Source: Pandoraea sp.
Lineage (GTDB): Bacteria > Pseudomonadota > Gammaproteobacteria > Burkholderiales > Burkholderiaceae
DNA: 64,000 nucleotides
NCBI GenBank assembly: GCA_031291335.1
Contig: JARLJF010000174.1
Location: 1 to 64,000 of the forward strand
Direction of reading: 5' to 3'
Part shown: positions 55,682-64,000 of the stretch, piece after piece
Numbering within the stretch: the first letter of the stretch is position 1
Layout: each line of letters opens with the position of its first letter
Notes under the pieces: model-generated
What the model saw: the letters and a program-made list of their open reading frames with translations, nothing else
The model's database searches: none
Told to the model about the DNA's origin: nothing
Position numbers and translations under genes: made by a program

Positions 55682-56433
55682 GACAGTTGCTCCGTGACGA
55701 CCGGCGTGAGACGCATCAGCCCTTCCGCGTACTTGATGTCGCGTGCGGCCGTGATGCCGATGTTGCGTTTGGCCTGCACGCCGCGTTGCAATGCCACGCG
55801 CGTGTAGTAATCCCACAGGTGTTCCTGACCCGCCATGCACTCGATGGCGGCGCGCTTCTTGTCCCACACCGGCGTGATGTCCACGAAGGTGTTCGGAATC
55901 CATTCGCACTGCTCGGTCTGATGCGGTTCGAACGCGAGCACGGCCGGCGCGCCGATGATCTTCTCGCCCGGCTTGTGACCTTCCGCCTGCGCAATCACGC
56001 GCGCCTCCTGCGTGACGTGCATTGCCAGCGGGTGATCGAAGTTGTACGGGTCTTTCTCGGAATGACTCAGCACGAACGACGGCTGCACATCGCGATAGAT
56101 GTCGACGAGCTGGAACAGCGTCTCGTCGGACACTCGCATCGGGTAGTCGCCGATATCGAGGAATTCGATTTCCGCGCCGAGAATGTCGGCGGCCCGTTGC
56201 GCCTCGTCACGACGCGCGACCTTGACCTTCGCTTCAGTCATCTCGGCGCCCTTGCGCCAGAGCTTGGCCGACTCGCCACGCTCGCCGAACGACAGGCAGA
56301 CGATCTTCATGCGATAACCCTGCGCGACGTGCGTGGCAATCGTGCCGGCGGCCCGCCAGACGAAATCCGCCGAGTGCGCGCTGACGACGAGGCCGGCCAG
56401 GCCCTGGGTGGAGGTGTTCTGTGATGTGCTCAT
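55678..56433 (-). CDS. galB: 4-Oxalomesaconate hydratase (PIG-L/LmbE family)
   Basis: A 251-residue zinc protein of the PIG-L (LmbE-like) fold. [20 protein letters not shown] carries the zinc His-x2-Asp variant, with a second set in [17 protein letters not shown]. In Pseudomonas the GalB hydratase of gallate degradation has this unusual fold. Sits between galC and the ABC transporter. Confidence 0.9.
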   Translation of the reverse strand: MSTSQNTSTQGLAGLVVSAHSADFVWRAAGTIATHVAQGYRMKIVCLSFGERGESAKLWRKGAEMTEAKVKVARRDEAQRAADILGAEIEFLDIGDYPMRVSDETLFQLVDIYRDVQPSFVLSHSEKDPYNFDHPLAMHVTQEARVIAQAEGHKPGEKIIGAPAVLAFEPHQTEQCEWIPNTFVDITPVWDKKRAAIECMAGQEHLWDYYTRVALQRGVQAKRNIGITAARDIKYAEGLMRLTPVVTEQLS

Positions 56434-56504
56434 GTGATTGACGTCAATACGTGTTGTGCGCTGCCTGTTCAAGTCGTTCAGGGGGAGCAAGTGGCTCAAA
56501 TGGA

Positions 56505-57245
56505 TCAGGCGCTTTCCAGTCCGACCAGCGTGGCGAGCAATTCCGGCGACGCTGCGAGTTCGCTGCTGCGCCCCGCCCAGACCTCGCGGCCCCGGTCGAG
56601 CACCAGCGCCCGGTCGGTCAGCTCCAGCCCCAGTTCCGCGTGCTGCTCCACGAGCACCACGCCCATGCCACCGTCGGCGCGCAGCTTCCAGAAAGCGTCG
56701 ACCAGTTGATCGACGATCACCGGCGCCAGCCCTTCGAACGGCTCGTCGAACAGAATCACGCGAGGATTGCCGATCAGCGCACGGCCGATGGCGAGCATCT
56801 GCTGCTCACCGCCCGAGAGCTGGTTGCCCAGGTTGCGACGCCGCTCGTGCAATCGCGGGAACAGGTCGTAGACGCGTTCGAGCGTCCAGTCGTCGTTGGC
56901 GGCGGCGGCGGCGGCAGTGACTGCGCCCATCGCCGAGACCTGAAGGTTCTCTTCGACGGAGAGTGACTTGAAGATCTCGCGCTCCTGCGGCACCAGCGCC
57001 AGACCAGCGCGCGCCCGCTTGTACGCGGGCCACGACGAGATGTCGTCGTCGCGATAGCGCACCACGCCGCCGTGGCGCGTGGTGAGTCCGAGCAGGCTGA
57101 GCAGCAACGTGCTCTTGCCCACGCCGTTACGGCCGAGAATGGCGACGGCTTCTCCCGCCCCCAGACGCACGCTCAGGTCTTCGAGCACGATGGTCTCGCC
57201 ATACCCGGCACTGAGTCCGCCGGCTTCGAGCAGAATGTCAGTCAT
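56505..57245 (-). CDS. Branched-chain-type ABC transporter ATP-binding protein (LivF-like)
   Basis: A 246-residue ATPase: Walker A GRNGVGKST, signature LSGGEQQMLAIGRAL, Walker B VILFDEPFEGLAP. A poly-Ala run (AAAAAAND) lies after VSAMGAV. It partners the broken LivG-like gene. The substrate is inferred to be an aromatic acid, from the neighbouring gallate genes. Confidence 0.93.
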   Translation of the reverse strand: MTDILLEAGGLSAGYGETIVLEDLSVRLGAGEAVAILGRNGVGKSTLLLSLLGLTTRHGGVVRYRDDDISSWPAYKRARAGLALVPQEREIFKSLSVEENLQVSAMGAVTAAAAAANDDWTLERVYDLFPRLHERRRNLGNQLSGGEQQMLAIGRALIGNPRVILFDEPFEGLAPVIVDQLVDAFWKLRADGGMGVVLVEQHAELGLELTDRALVLDRGREVWAGRSSELAASPELLATLVGLESA

Positions 57246-57990
57246 GATGGCGACGCCCCAGATAAATGTCGCGCACACGCGGATCGCTGCGCACTTCGTC
57301 CTTCTCGCCTTCCATCAGCACCGCGCCTTCGACCAGCACCGTGATGCGGCGCGCGAAGCGGAAGACCAGATCCATGTCGTGTTCGATGACCATCACCGCC
57401 ACGTCTTCGGGCAGTCGTTCGAGCAGTTCGAACAGCTTGCGTCCCTGCCCCGACGGCACGCCGGCGACGGGTTCGTCGAGCAGCAGCACCTAGGGGTCGA
57501 GCGCGAGACCGAGGGCGATCTCCACCTGACGACGCTGGCCATACGCCAACTCGTTGATGCGCTTGCCCGCGAGGTCGAGCATGCCCAGCTCGCGCAGGCG
57601 CTCCGCCGCTTCCTCCACCACGGCCGGACGGCTCGCGAGCGGCTTGCCGATGCGACCGTCGAGACCGCGACGCGACGTGAGCGCCAGCGCCACGTTCTCG
57701 GCGACAGTGAGTGTGTCGAACAGCGTATTGAGCTGGAACGTACGTGCCAGCCCGAGCTTCACGCGCTTGTGCGACGGCATCGACGTCACGTCCGTGCCGC
57801 CCACGCGAACGACACCGGCGTTCGGCTTGAGCACGCCCGTCAGCAGATTCATCAACGTGCTCTTGCCGGCACCATTCGGGCCGATCAACGCGTGTCGTGC
57901 ACCGACAGGCAGCGACAGGGTGACGTTGCGCGTCACGTCCAACTGACCAAAGCGCTTGGACAGTCCTTGAATTTCGAGTGCAGCGCTCAC
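57238..57990 (-). pseudogene. LivG-like ABC ATPase gene interrupted by an in-frame amber codon
   Basis: One LivG-type ATPase frame (about 250 codons) runs from ATG 57990 to 57238, but a TAG sits at 57490-57492. The first part has Walker A GPNGAGKST, LARTFQLNTLFDTLTV and ELAYGQRRQVEIALGLALDP. After the stop the frame continues GTG CTG CTG CTC GAC, giving VLLLDEPVAGVPSG (Walker B) and the H-loop VIEHDMDL. A single A-to-T change of a Lys codon explains it. It could be a true nonsense mutation, a sequencing error, or be bypassed by restart at the GTG. The other transporter genes are intact. Confidence 0.88.
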
Positions 57991-59072
57991 GGCGTCACCT
58001 CCTTGTCCGTGGTCGTTGCTTTGGCGTGATCGGTTTGCGGCGGCGTCGCCACCGGGTCGGCACGACGAAGGCGCGTCGTAAATCGAGCGGCGAAGCGATC
58101 CACCAGACCGATCAGGCCGTCAGGGGCGAAGCGCACCACAACGATCAGCAGTACACCGAGTGCCGCGAGCCAGTTCGTCGGATCGATCGCCGCGATACGA
58201 TCGGACAGCACCATGAAGACGACCGCGCCGAGAACCGCGCCGTAGAGACGTCCCGTGCCGCCCAACGCGAGCATTACGAGCACGTTGGCCGAGAGCGTGA
58301 ACGACAGCGTGTCGAGCGCGACGATATTGTTCACCTGCGCCGAGAGCGCGCCCGCGACACCGGCCACGGCTGCGGCGAGGGTGTACAGCATCAGGCGACG
58401 CAGGCCGACGCGCACGCCGAGCAGCGACATACGCATGGCGTTCTCGCGAATGCCCTGCACGGTCAGGCCGAACGGCGAGTTCACAAGGAACTGCGTGAAC
58501 AGGTACACGACGAGCAGCACAGCCAGCGCATAGAGATAGGCCGTGTGACCGTAGATGTCGAACTCGAACAGGCCGAGCACGGGCGCGATGGTGTAGCCGG
58601 TCAGGCCGTCGTCGCCCATCGTGATCGACTTGGCGACGTTGCCCGCCTCGTAGAGCAGCGTGGCGCAGGCAAGCGTCAGCATGATCTGCGTGAGCCCGCT
58701 CACCCGCAGCACGACAACACCGGTGATGAGCCCCACGACGGCGGCGACCAGGGCACCCGCCACCAGTCCGAGCAGCGGATTGGGCGACACGTGCAGCGCG
58801 AAGAGTCCGGCCGCATAAGCACCGCTACCGAAGAACGCCGCGTGCCCCAACGTCTCGATACCGCAGTAGCCCTGCACGAGATCGAGCGAGAGCGCGAAGA
58901 TGATCATGATCAGCACGCTCGTGGCGAGCGCGAGATACAGATCGGCAAAGAAATACGTGGCGACGGCGGCGAGCAGCAGCACGGCGTCGAGCACGCCGAG
59001 GCGCTTGCGACGCAGTGCAGGAGCGACTTGCGCCGTGCCCGCGACCGACGGCAGAGGATTGGTATGAGACAT
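57987..59072 (-). CDS. Branched-chain-type ABC transporter permease (LivM-like)
   Basis: A 361-residue permease. FALSLDLVQGYCGIETLGHAAFFGSGAY is the LivM-family marker (residues about 60-90). Multiple helices and a polar C-terminal tail (TTRLRRADPVATPPQTDH). ATG 59072 follows GGAGG. It forms the channel with the next gene. Confidence 0.94.
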   Translation of the reverse strand: MSHTNPLPSVAGTAQVAPALRRKRLGVLDAVLLLAAVATYFFADLYLALATSVLIMIIFALSLDLVQGYCGIETLGHAAFFGSGAYAAGLFALHVSPNPLLGLVAGALVAAVVGLITGVVVLRVSGLTQIMLTLACATLLYEAGNVAKSITMGDDGLTGYTIAPVLGLFEFDIYGHTAYLYALAVLLVVYLFTQFLVNSPFGLTVQGIRENAMRMSLLGVRVGLRRLMLYTLAAAVAGVAGALSAQVNNIVALDTLSFTLSANVLVMLALGGTGRLYGAVLGAVVFMVLSDRIAAIDPTNWLAALGVLLIVVVRFAPDGLIGLVDRFAARFTTRLRRADPVATPPQTDHAKATTTDKEVTP

Positions 59073-59085
59073 CGTCACCCTCCGC

Positions 59086-59958
59086 TCAGGCGCGGCCGAC
59101 CAACCCTTGCGGGCGGATCAGCAGAATGGCCAGCACGGCCAGATAGATCATGAAGGCACCGAGGGCCGGCACGTAGTAGCGACCGAGCGTGTCGATCAGG
59201 CCGAGCAACAGCCCCGCGTAAAGCGAGCCGCGCAGGCTACCCAGACCACCGGCCGCCACGACGATCAGCACCAGCACCAGATACTTCAGGCCGTAGTACG
59301 GTTCGAGCGGCAGGATCTGACTCGACAGCGCGCCACCCAGCCCCGACAGACCGCAGCCGATTGCGAACGTGATCGAGAACACGAGCGGCACGTCGATACC
59401 CACGCAACGTGCCATGCGCGGGTTGTCGACAGCGGCGCGCAGCTTCGCACCGAACGACGTGCGTTCAAGGCCCCACCAGATACCGAGGGCCACTACTGCG
59501 CTGCAGACCAGCGCGAAGATGCGATAGACCGATACCGAGAACGCCCCGAAGTCCCACGTGCCGCGCAGACCTTGCGGCACGGGAATCGTTTGCAGCTCGG
59601 TGCCGGCGACATGCTTGGCGATCGCGCAGATGATGAACGCGAGCCCGATCGTCATGAGCAACTGCCCCAGACCGTTGGCCGTGTAGACCCAGCGATACAG
59701 CGTGCGCTCGAGCACCGCGCCGAGCACCATCGTGCCAATCACACCGACGAGCAATGCGACGAAGAAATCGAGCCCGGCACGCTGCATGGCCCACAAGGTG
59801 AAATAACCGCCGATCATGGCAAAGGCGGAGTGCGCGAGATTAACCACGCGCATCACGCCCAGCGTGACGGTAAGACCCACGGAGATGAGAAACAGCAGCA
59901 TCCCGTAGGCCACACCGTCGATCGACAACGACAGGAAAGTGGCAAGCGATTGCGTCAT
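59086..59958 (-). CDS. Branched-chain-type ABC transporter permease (LivH-like)
   Basis: A 290-residue permease. SLSIDGVAYGMLLFLISVGLTV and GVMRVVNLAHSAFAMIGGY are LivH-family features; the C-terminal RPQGLVGRA is conserved. It follows the binding protein gene. Confidence 0.95.
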   Translation of the reverse strand: MTQSLATFLSLSIDGVAYGMLLFLISVGLTVTLGVMRVVNLAHSAFAMIGGYFTLWAMQRAGLDFFVALLVGVIGTMVLGAVLERTLYRWVYTANGLGQLLMTIGLAFIICAIAKHVAGTELQTIPVPQGLRGTWDFGAFSVSVYRIFALVCSAVVALGIWWGLERTSFGAKLRAAVDNPRMARCVGIDVPLVFSITFAIGCGLSGLGGALSSQILPLEPYYGLKYLVLVLIVVAAGGLGSLRGSLYAGLLLGLIDTLGRYYVPALGAFMIYLAVLAILLIRPQGLVGRA

Positions 59959-59995
59959 GACAAATTACCGAACGAACTGAACGACGACGCCTGCG

Positions 59996-61192
59996 TTACT
60001 TCGCAGCCACCTGGGGGTGGCTGACGTGCCACGGCTCAACTACCGATTTGAACGTCTCGATCGGCTTGTTGCCGAGCTTTCCGTCGATGTTCTCCACGCG
60101 TCGGATGTACACGTTCTGGATGATTTCGCGCGTCTTCGGATCGATCGACACCGGGCCGCGAGCGCTCGTCCAGGCATAGCCCTTCACAGCCGCAACAGCC
60201 TTGTCGCCATCTTTCTTGCCCTTGGTCGCCTTGATCATCTGGGCGATGAGCGTCATCGAGTCGTAAGCCGACACCGAGGCAATCGACGGCAGTGCACCCG
60301 GGCCGTACTTCGCCTTGTAAGCCTTCACGAACGCGATGTTCTCCGGCGTCGTCAGATACGGCGAGTAGTGCAGCGCGGTGATCGTGCCGAGGGCGCTGTC
60401 GCCAATGGCCGGGAGATCGGTTTCCATCGTTTCGGTCGTGGCGAAGAGCTGAATACCTGCCTTGTCGAGTTCGCGCTCCTTGAAGGCCTTCACGAAGCCT
60501 GCGGACATCGGACCCACGGGCATGAACATGAAGACGGCATCCGGCTTCGCATCGCGCACGCGTTGCAGGTAGCTCGAGAAGTCCGTCGTGCCCAGCGGCA
60601 CCTTCACTTCGACGGCGACCTTGCCGCCGGCCTTCTTGAACGTTTCGCTATACGCGTCGATGGCGTCGTAGCCGGTGGCGAAGTCGGCCACCACGATGGC
60701 GGCATTCTTCACGCCCTTGCTCGCGGCGTACTCGACAAGCGGCACGCTCACGGTCCATTGCGTGAAGCCCGTGCGCACGAAGTACGGCGACTTGAGCGTG
60801 ACGTTGGACGTGCCCGAGTTGCCGATCACGAGCGGCGTCTTGGTCTGGTTCGCCACGTCGGCCATGGCCAGCACGTTCGGCGTGAACGAGCCGCCGAACA
60901 GGTACTGCACCTGATCGCGCACCACGAGTTCCTGCGCGAGCTGACGCGTGCGCTGCGGATTCACACCGCCTTCGTCACGCTCCAGGATCACGAGGGTGTC
61001 GTCGCCGACCTTGTTCGTGTTCTGCTCGAGCCACAGGTTGATGCCGCGGCGGTACTCCGTGCCCCACCACGACGCCGAGCCGGAGAACAGTCCCAGCACG
61101 CCGACCTTGATTTCCTCGGCGCGCGCCGAGACAGCAGTGAGTTGGCAAACGCTCGCAAGTGCCACAGCGAGCCAGAGATGGCGCTTCATCAT
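59996..61192 (-). CDS. Branched-chain-type ABC transporter substrate-binding protein
   Basis: A 398-residue periplasmic receptor. The signal peptide (WLAVALASVCQLTAVSARA) precedes EEIKVGVLGLFSGSASWWG, the type I periplasmic fold. GGVNPQRTRQLAQELVVRDQVQYLFG and YDAIDAYSETFKKAGG are standard. ATG 61192 has GAGGAG 8 nt upstream. In this operon an aromatic acid such as gallate is a likely ligand, inferred from context. Confidence 0.93.
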   Translation of the reverse strand: MMKRHLWLAVALASVCQLTAVSARAEEIKVGVLGLFSGSASWWGTEYRRGINLWLEQNTNKVGDDTLVILERDEGGVNPQRTRQLAQELVVRDQVQYLFGGSFTPNVLAMADVANQTKTPLVIGNSGTSNVTLKSPYFVRTGFTQWTVSVPLVEYAASKGVKNAAIVVADFATGYDAIDAYSETFKKAGGKVAVEVKVPLGTTDFSSYLQRVRDAKPDAVFMFMPVGPMSAGFVKAFKERELDKAGIQLFATTETMETDLPAIGDSALGTITALHYSPYLTTPENIAFVKAYKAKYGPGALPSIASVSAYDSMTLIAQMIKATKGKKDGDKAVAAVKGYAWTSARGPVSIDPKTREIIQNVYIRRVENIDGKLGNKPIETFKSVVEPWHVSHPQVAAK

Positions 61193-61584
61193 GGTGTCGT
61201 CTCCTCGTCGGCGTCGTGCGCCGCTCCGTTTTTTTGATGTGGTGCGCCGGGGGTTGGCGCACCTTTTCAATATGTCCGGAACAGCTTAGGCAGCCGAAAT
61301 CAACACGTCGAATGAAACTCCCGCGTCGAGCGTTGCGTTTTTCGTATATCCCCGAGATTTCCCCTACGTTATGTGACGTTTTTTGCGAGGGGAATTTCGC
61401 GCTGCGGGACACCTGGCGCGCCCGTTGCGAAACGCCCGCCGCATAAGGCGCGGCGAGCGGTCGTCAGTGATCGGCTCACGAATCGGAAATGGTTCGCGAG
61501 CGAAGAAGAGCCGACATGCAACTCATGGCGAATCCGGCGATTTTCGCCGCGCTCGCCGACGGCTTGACGAACGCGACGCGCGTC
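61193..61584. other. 392-nt region between the LysR gene and the transporter operon
   Basis: No gene supported. It contains a GGTGCGCC/GGCGCACC hairpin (61241-61263) and AT-rich pieces near 61340-61390 (TTTTTCGTATATCC, ACGTTATGTGACG) where a regulator of the transporter genes may bind. The promoter could not be fixed. Confidence 0.5.
61241..61263. repeat. Hairpin in the leader of the ABC transporter transcript
   Basis: Perfect 8-bp arms GGTGCGCC and GGCGCACC with a 7-nt loop. Rightward it is followed by TTTT, but no rightward gene ends here. For the leftward transporter mRNA it sits 50-70 nt before the start and may be a leader stem. Confidence 0.5.
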
Positions 61585-62925
61585 TTACGTCGGATGCTGC
61601 ATCGTCGGTGCAAGCGCGCGTAGTTCGTCGAGCAACTGTTCGGCAGCCGGCGACAGCAACCCATCGCGCCGCGTGGCAACGCCGATGGCGCGACGCGCAT
61701 GTTGCAGCGGCACGGGCACCACGGCCAGTTCCCCCGTGCGCAACTCCGACGTGATCTGCACCGGCGAGAGCAACGCAAGCCGGTCGCTCGACGACAACAG
61801 CCCACGCACCACCGGTGAACTGCTCGCGTGGACCTGCGTCTGCGGCAACGCCAATCCTTCCGCATGGAACACGCGCTCGAACACGCCGCGTGCGGGTGTA
61901 CACGGCAGCGGGCTCACCCAGCCGTACTCGGCGAGTTCCGCCAGCGTGGGCGTGTGTCCCGACGTGAGACACGGATGATCGGCACGCGCGACCACCGACA
62001 GATGGTCTTCGAACAGCGCCTCCTGACGAATGTCCGGCGGCACGTCGTTCGCACGCAACGCGCCGACGATCATGTCGACATCGGCCTGGCGCAACTGCCG
62101 CACAAGCGCCTCGTAGGTGCCGTCAACGACCGTCACGCTCAGATACGGCGACTTGTACAGCAGGCTGTCGATGGCCTTGGGCAACAGAAAGCCGCTGGAC
62201 AGGGGCAACGCGGCCACGATCACCGTGCCTTGCTGACGTCCACCGAACGGCGCGAGTTCGTCTTCGGCAATCGCCAGTTCGGCAAGCGCCCGCTTGACGG
62301 GGCCGAGCAACGCCTGCGCTTCGTCCGTCAGACGCGTGCCGCGCGGTGTGCGGCGAAAGAGCTTGATGCCGATGAGATCTTCGAGCTGATCGAGATTGCG
62401 CTGGATCGTCGGCTGGGAGCATTGCAGACGGCTCGCCGCGAGTGGCCCGCTACCCAACTCGGCAACGGCGATGAAGCTCGTGAGTTGCTGAGGCGCGACG
62501 ACCGCCGCGAAACGGCTCGCCGCGCGCGCGCCGCCGTCGGCCTGCGACGCCGTGGCCGCGAACGCCTCGCGATAGCCGTTCGCCAGTTCCGCCAGCGCAC
62601 GCGATGCGCGCACGCCGAGGCGTTGCCCCGCAGCGTTCGGGATCAGACCTCGCCCGCTGCGATGAAAGAGCGGAAAGCCCAGCTCGGCCTCGATGTCGGA
62701 GATCGAGCGAGCGACGGCCGACTGCGAGAGATGCAGCATGCGCGCCGCACGGGCGACCGAATCGCATTCGAGCACAGCGACCATCGCGCGCAAGCCGCGC
62801 AGCTTGCGACACAGCAGCGTCGCCTCGTTGTTCTGCGGCGCACGACTCCACGTGCCGCGCTCGTGGCAGGCCAGCCGGGGCGCGGCCGGCGTGTTGGTCA
62901 GACTGACGGCGGTGTCGATGGACAT
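61585..62925 (-). CDS. LysR-family regulator with two tandem HTH domains
   Basis: A 446-residue regulator, longer than the usual 300. A first LysR HTH spans about 41-100 (ECDSVARAARMLHLSQSAVA, ISDIEAELGFPLFHRSGRG). A second spans about 146-205 (GSGPLAASRLQCSQPTIQRN, LEDLIGIKLFRRTPRG). The effector domain follows from about 235 (GTVIVAALPLSSGF). It is 6 nt downstream of the LigA-like gene on the same strand, so it should control the gallate genes. The doubled DNA-binding domain is unusual. Confidence 0.88.
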   Translation of the reverse strand: MSIDTAVSLTNTPAAPRLACHERGTWSRAPQNNEATLLCRKLRGLRAMVAVLECDSVARAARMLHLSQSAVARSISDIEAELGFPLFHRSGRGLIPNAAGQRLGVRASRALAELANGYREAFAATASQADGGARAASRFAAVVAPQQLTSFIAVAELGSGPLAASRLQCSQPTIQRNLDQLEDLIGIKLFRRTPRGTRLTDEAQALLGPVKRALAELAIAEDELAPFGGRQQGTVIVAALPLSSGFLLPKAIDSLLYKSPYLSVTVVDGTYEALVRQLRQADVDMIVGALRANDVPPDIRQEALFEDHLSVVARADHPCLTSGHTPTLAELAEYGWVSPLPCTPARGVFERVFHAEGLALPQTQVHASSSPVVRGLLSSSDRLALLSPVQITSELRTGELAVVPVPLQHARRAIGVATRRDGLLSPAAEQLLDELRALAPTMQHPT

Positions 62926-62931
62926 GCCGGC

Positions 62932-63291
62932 TCAGCGCATCGTCGGCACGCGCCGCGTGGCCATGAACTGTTCGAGCGTCTCGCCGCGCATGAGCGCATA
63001 GACTTCGAGATTGGTCTTGCGCACCACGCGGGCGAACTTCTCCAGCACGAAGAAATTCACGCCGTGACGCACCAGCCCCAGCCAGTCCTGCGCCTGTACC
63101 ATCGCCTGCTCTTCGGCGCTCAGCCCTGCCGTCGTCATCGTGGCGACGGGATCGCTCAGATACGCCTCGCGATTCTCCGCGCGAATCATGTGCCAGAAGA
63201 AGCGATTGAGCTTGAGCGTGCGATTGCTCACGCGCAGGTCGAACGCGTACGTGCCGGTGATCGCCTCGATTCCTTCGAGCTGCGGATTCAT
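62932..63291 (-). CDS. LigA-like small subunit of a ring-cleaving dioxygenase
   Basis: A 119-residue protein of the LigA family (protocatechuate 4,5-dioxygenase alpha subunit). NRFFWHMIRAENREAYLSDP, TAGLSAEEQAMVQAQDWLGLVRHGVNFFVLEKF and YALMRGETLEQFMATR are conserved. Its ATG overlaps the LigB-like stop (ATGA). Confidence 0.93.
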   Translation of the reverse strand: MNPQLEGIEAITGTYAFDLRVSNRTLKLNRFFWHMIRAENREAYLSDPVATMTTAGLSAEEQAMVQAQDWLGLVRHGVNFFVLEKFARVVRKTNLEVYALMRGETLEQFMATRRVPTMR

Positions 63292-64000
63292 GCGGCGTCC
63301 TCCTCGTAGAGCGCGACCGTCATGGCAGTCGTCGTCGCCAGGTAGTAGTTCAAATGCAGGCGCTTGATACGCGGGCCCATCGCGCCGCGCATCGACAGCC
63401 ACATGATTTGCTCGACGCTCTCGGCACCGCCTCGCTCGACATAGTCCACATGCTTGAGTTCGGTCAGCTTCTCGGGCTGATGCTCAAGCAGTTCGAGGAA
63501 TTCGCGATCCCACGCTTCGTCGTTGTACCCCGCGCGCTCACCGTGAATCTGATGCGAGAGTCCGCCCGTGCCCACCACGACCACCCGCAGATCTTCCGGA
63601 TACGACTCGATCGCGCGACGCACCGCCTGACCGAGGCGATAGCAACGGCGGCCCGTCGGCAGCGGGTATTGCAGCACGTTGATGGCAATCGGCACGACCG
63701 TGCCGGGCCAGTCCGGCTTGTGCGGCCAAAGCAACGGCAGCGGCGATGCACAACCGTGATCGATCGGCTTGTCCTGGAACACGGTGATGTCGAACTCGTC
63801 GTTCACCAGCGACTCGGCAATGTGTGCCTGCAACGCCACGTCGCCCCGGATCGGCGGCAGCGGACGCAGCCCCGCGCCCTCGTCGGCGATCGGGAACGAC
63901 TCGCCCACGCCCAGCGCGAACGTCGGATACATGTCGAAGAAGAACGTGGTGGCGTGATCGTTGTAAAAAAACACCAACACATCGGCCCGCTTCTCGGCCA
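63288..64000 (-). CDS. LigB-like catalytic subunit of a gallate/protocatechuate dioxygenase, C-terminal part
   Basis: The gene enters from the right edge of the window and about 237 residues are visible. VFFYNDHATTFFFD, DKPIDHGCASPLPLLW, VPIAINVLQYPLPTGRRC and VVVVGTGGLSHQIHGERAG (with the iron-site and acid-base His) are LigB-family motifs. It opens the ring between carbons 4 and 5 of protocatechuate or gallate. The order LigB then LigA follows that of the fused gallate dioxygenases, and the GalBCD genes nearby favour gallate. The start lies outside the window. Confidence 0.9.
   Translation of the reverse strand, partial: AEKRADVLVFFYNDHATTFFFDMYPTFALGVGESFPIADEGAGLRPLPPIRGDVALQAHIAESLVNDEFDITVFQDKPIDHGCASPLPLLWPHKPDWPGTVVPIAINVLQYPLPTGRRCYRLGQAVRRAIESYPEDLRVVVVGTGGLSHQIHGERAGYNDEAWDREFLELLEHQPEKLTELKHVDYVERGGAESVEQIMWLSMRGAMGPRIKRLHLNYYLATTTAMTVALYEEDAA

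Overview
The window is about 64 kb of GC-rich DNA (low-to-mid 60s percent by eye) from a beta-proteobacterium of the order Burkholderiales. Burkholderiales-type features include the split urt/ure gene set, the DppA-like transporter, a Burkholderiales porin, SlmA, the metX-metW pair and a SAH riboswitch before ahcY. A Pandoraea/Burkholderia-like genome is my best guess at genus level, but it is an inference. No rRNA, tRNA, CRISPR array, insertion sequence or prophage was seen.

1-6.5 kb, minus strand: a compact RiPP operon. In transcription order it holds a 52-residue precursor peptide (6180-6338, newly read here), a radical SAM/SPASM maturase, a secreted two-lobed aspartyl protease, an HlyD-type adaptor, a C39 peptidase/ABC exporter and a TolC-like outer-membrane protein cut by the window edge. 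The precursor carries a double-glycine-type leader and a short core with two aromatic-X-X motifs (FVN and WSR). This is the pattern of three-residue cyclophane peptides (triceptides). A hairpin plus T-tract sits between precursor and maturase. This is the most interesting system in the window.

6.5-9.4 kb: a GlxA-like AraC regulator and an MFS transporter. 9.3-28.3 kb: urea use. A sigma-54 promoter precedes urtABCDE (urea ABC transporter) and ureD. A 6.6-kb block (epoxide hydrolase, ohr/ohrR, a cysteine-hydrolase-like gene, an amino-acid ABC transporter) then separates these from ureA-hupE/ureJ-ureBCEFG. UreE has a very long His-rich tail.

28.3-36 kb: a RelE/ParE-type toxin-antitoxin pair, then dppABCDF (minus strand) with a TraB/GumN-family gene fused translationally to its end. 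36-41.5 kb: methyl-cycle genes ahcY, a small holin-like membrane protein, tlyA and metF behind a SAH riboswitch, then lrgAB with a divergent LysR gene. 42.6-44.2 kb: xthA and a conserved unknown gene. 44.2-51 kb: ampG-like, metW, metX (with a SAM-II-type riboswitch and long leader), slmA, a HAD nucleotidase and a DHA2-type MFS exporter.

51-64 kb, minus strand: a porin, then an aromatic-acid (gallate/protocatechuate meta-cleavage) region. It encodes LigB- and LigA-like dioxygenase subunits, a LysR regulator with two tandem HTH domains, a branched-chain-type ABC transporter (substrate-binding protein, H, M, G, F), then GalB, GalC, GalD, an alpha/beta hydrolase and an NTF2-like protein. The ABC ATPase gene (G) carries an in-frame amber codon just before its Walker B motif.
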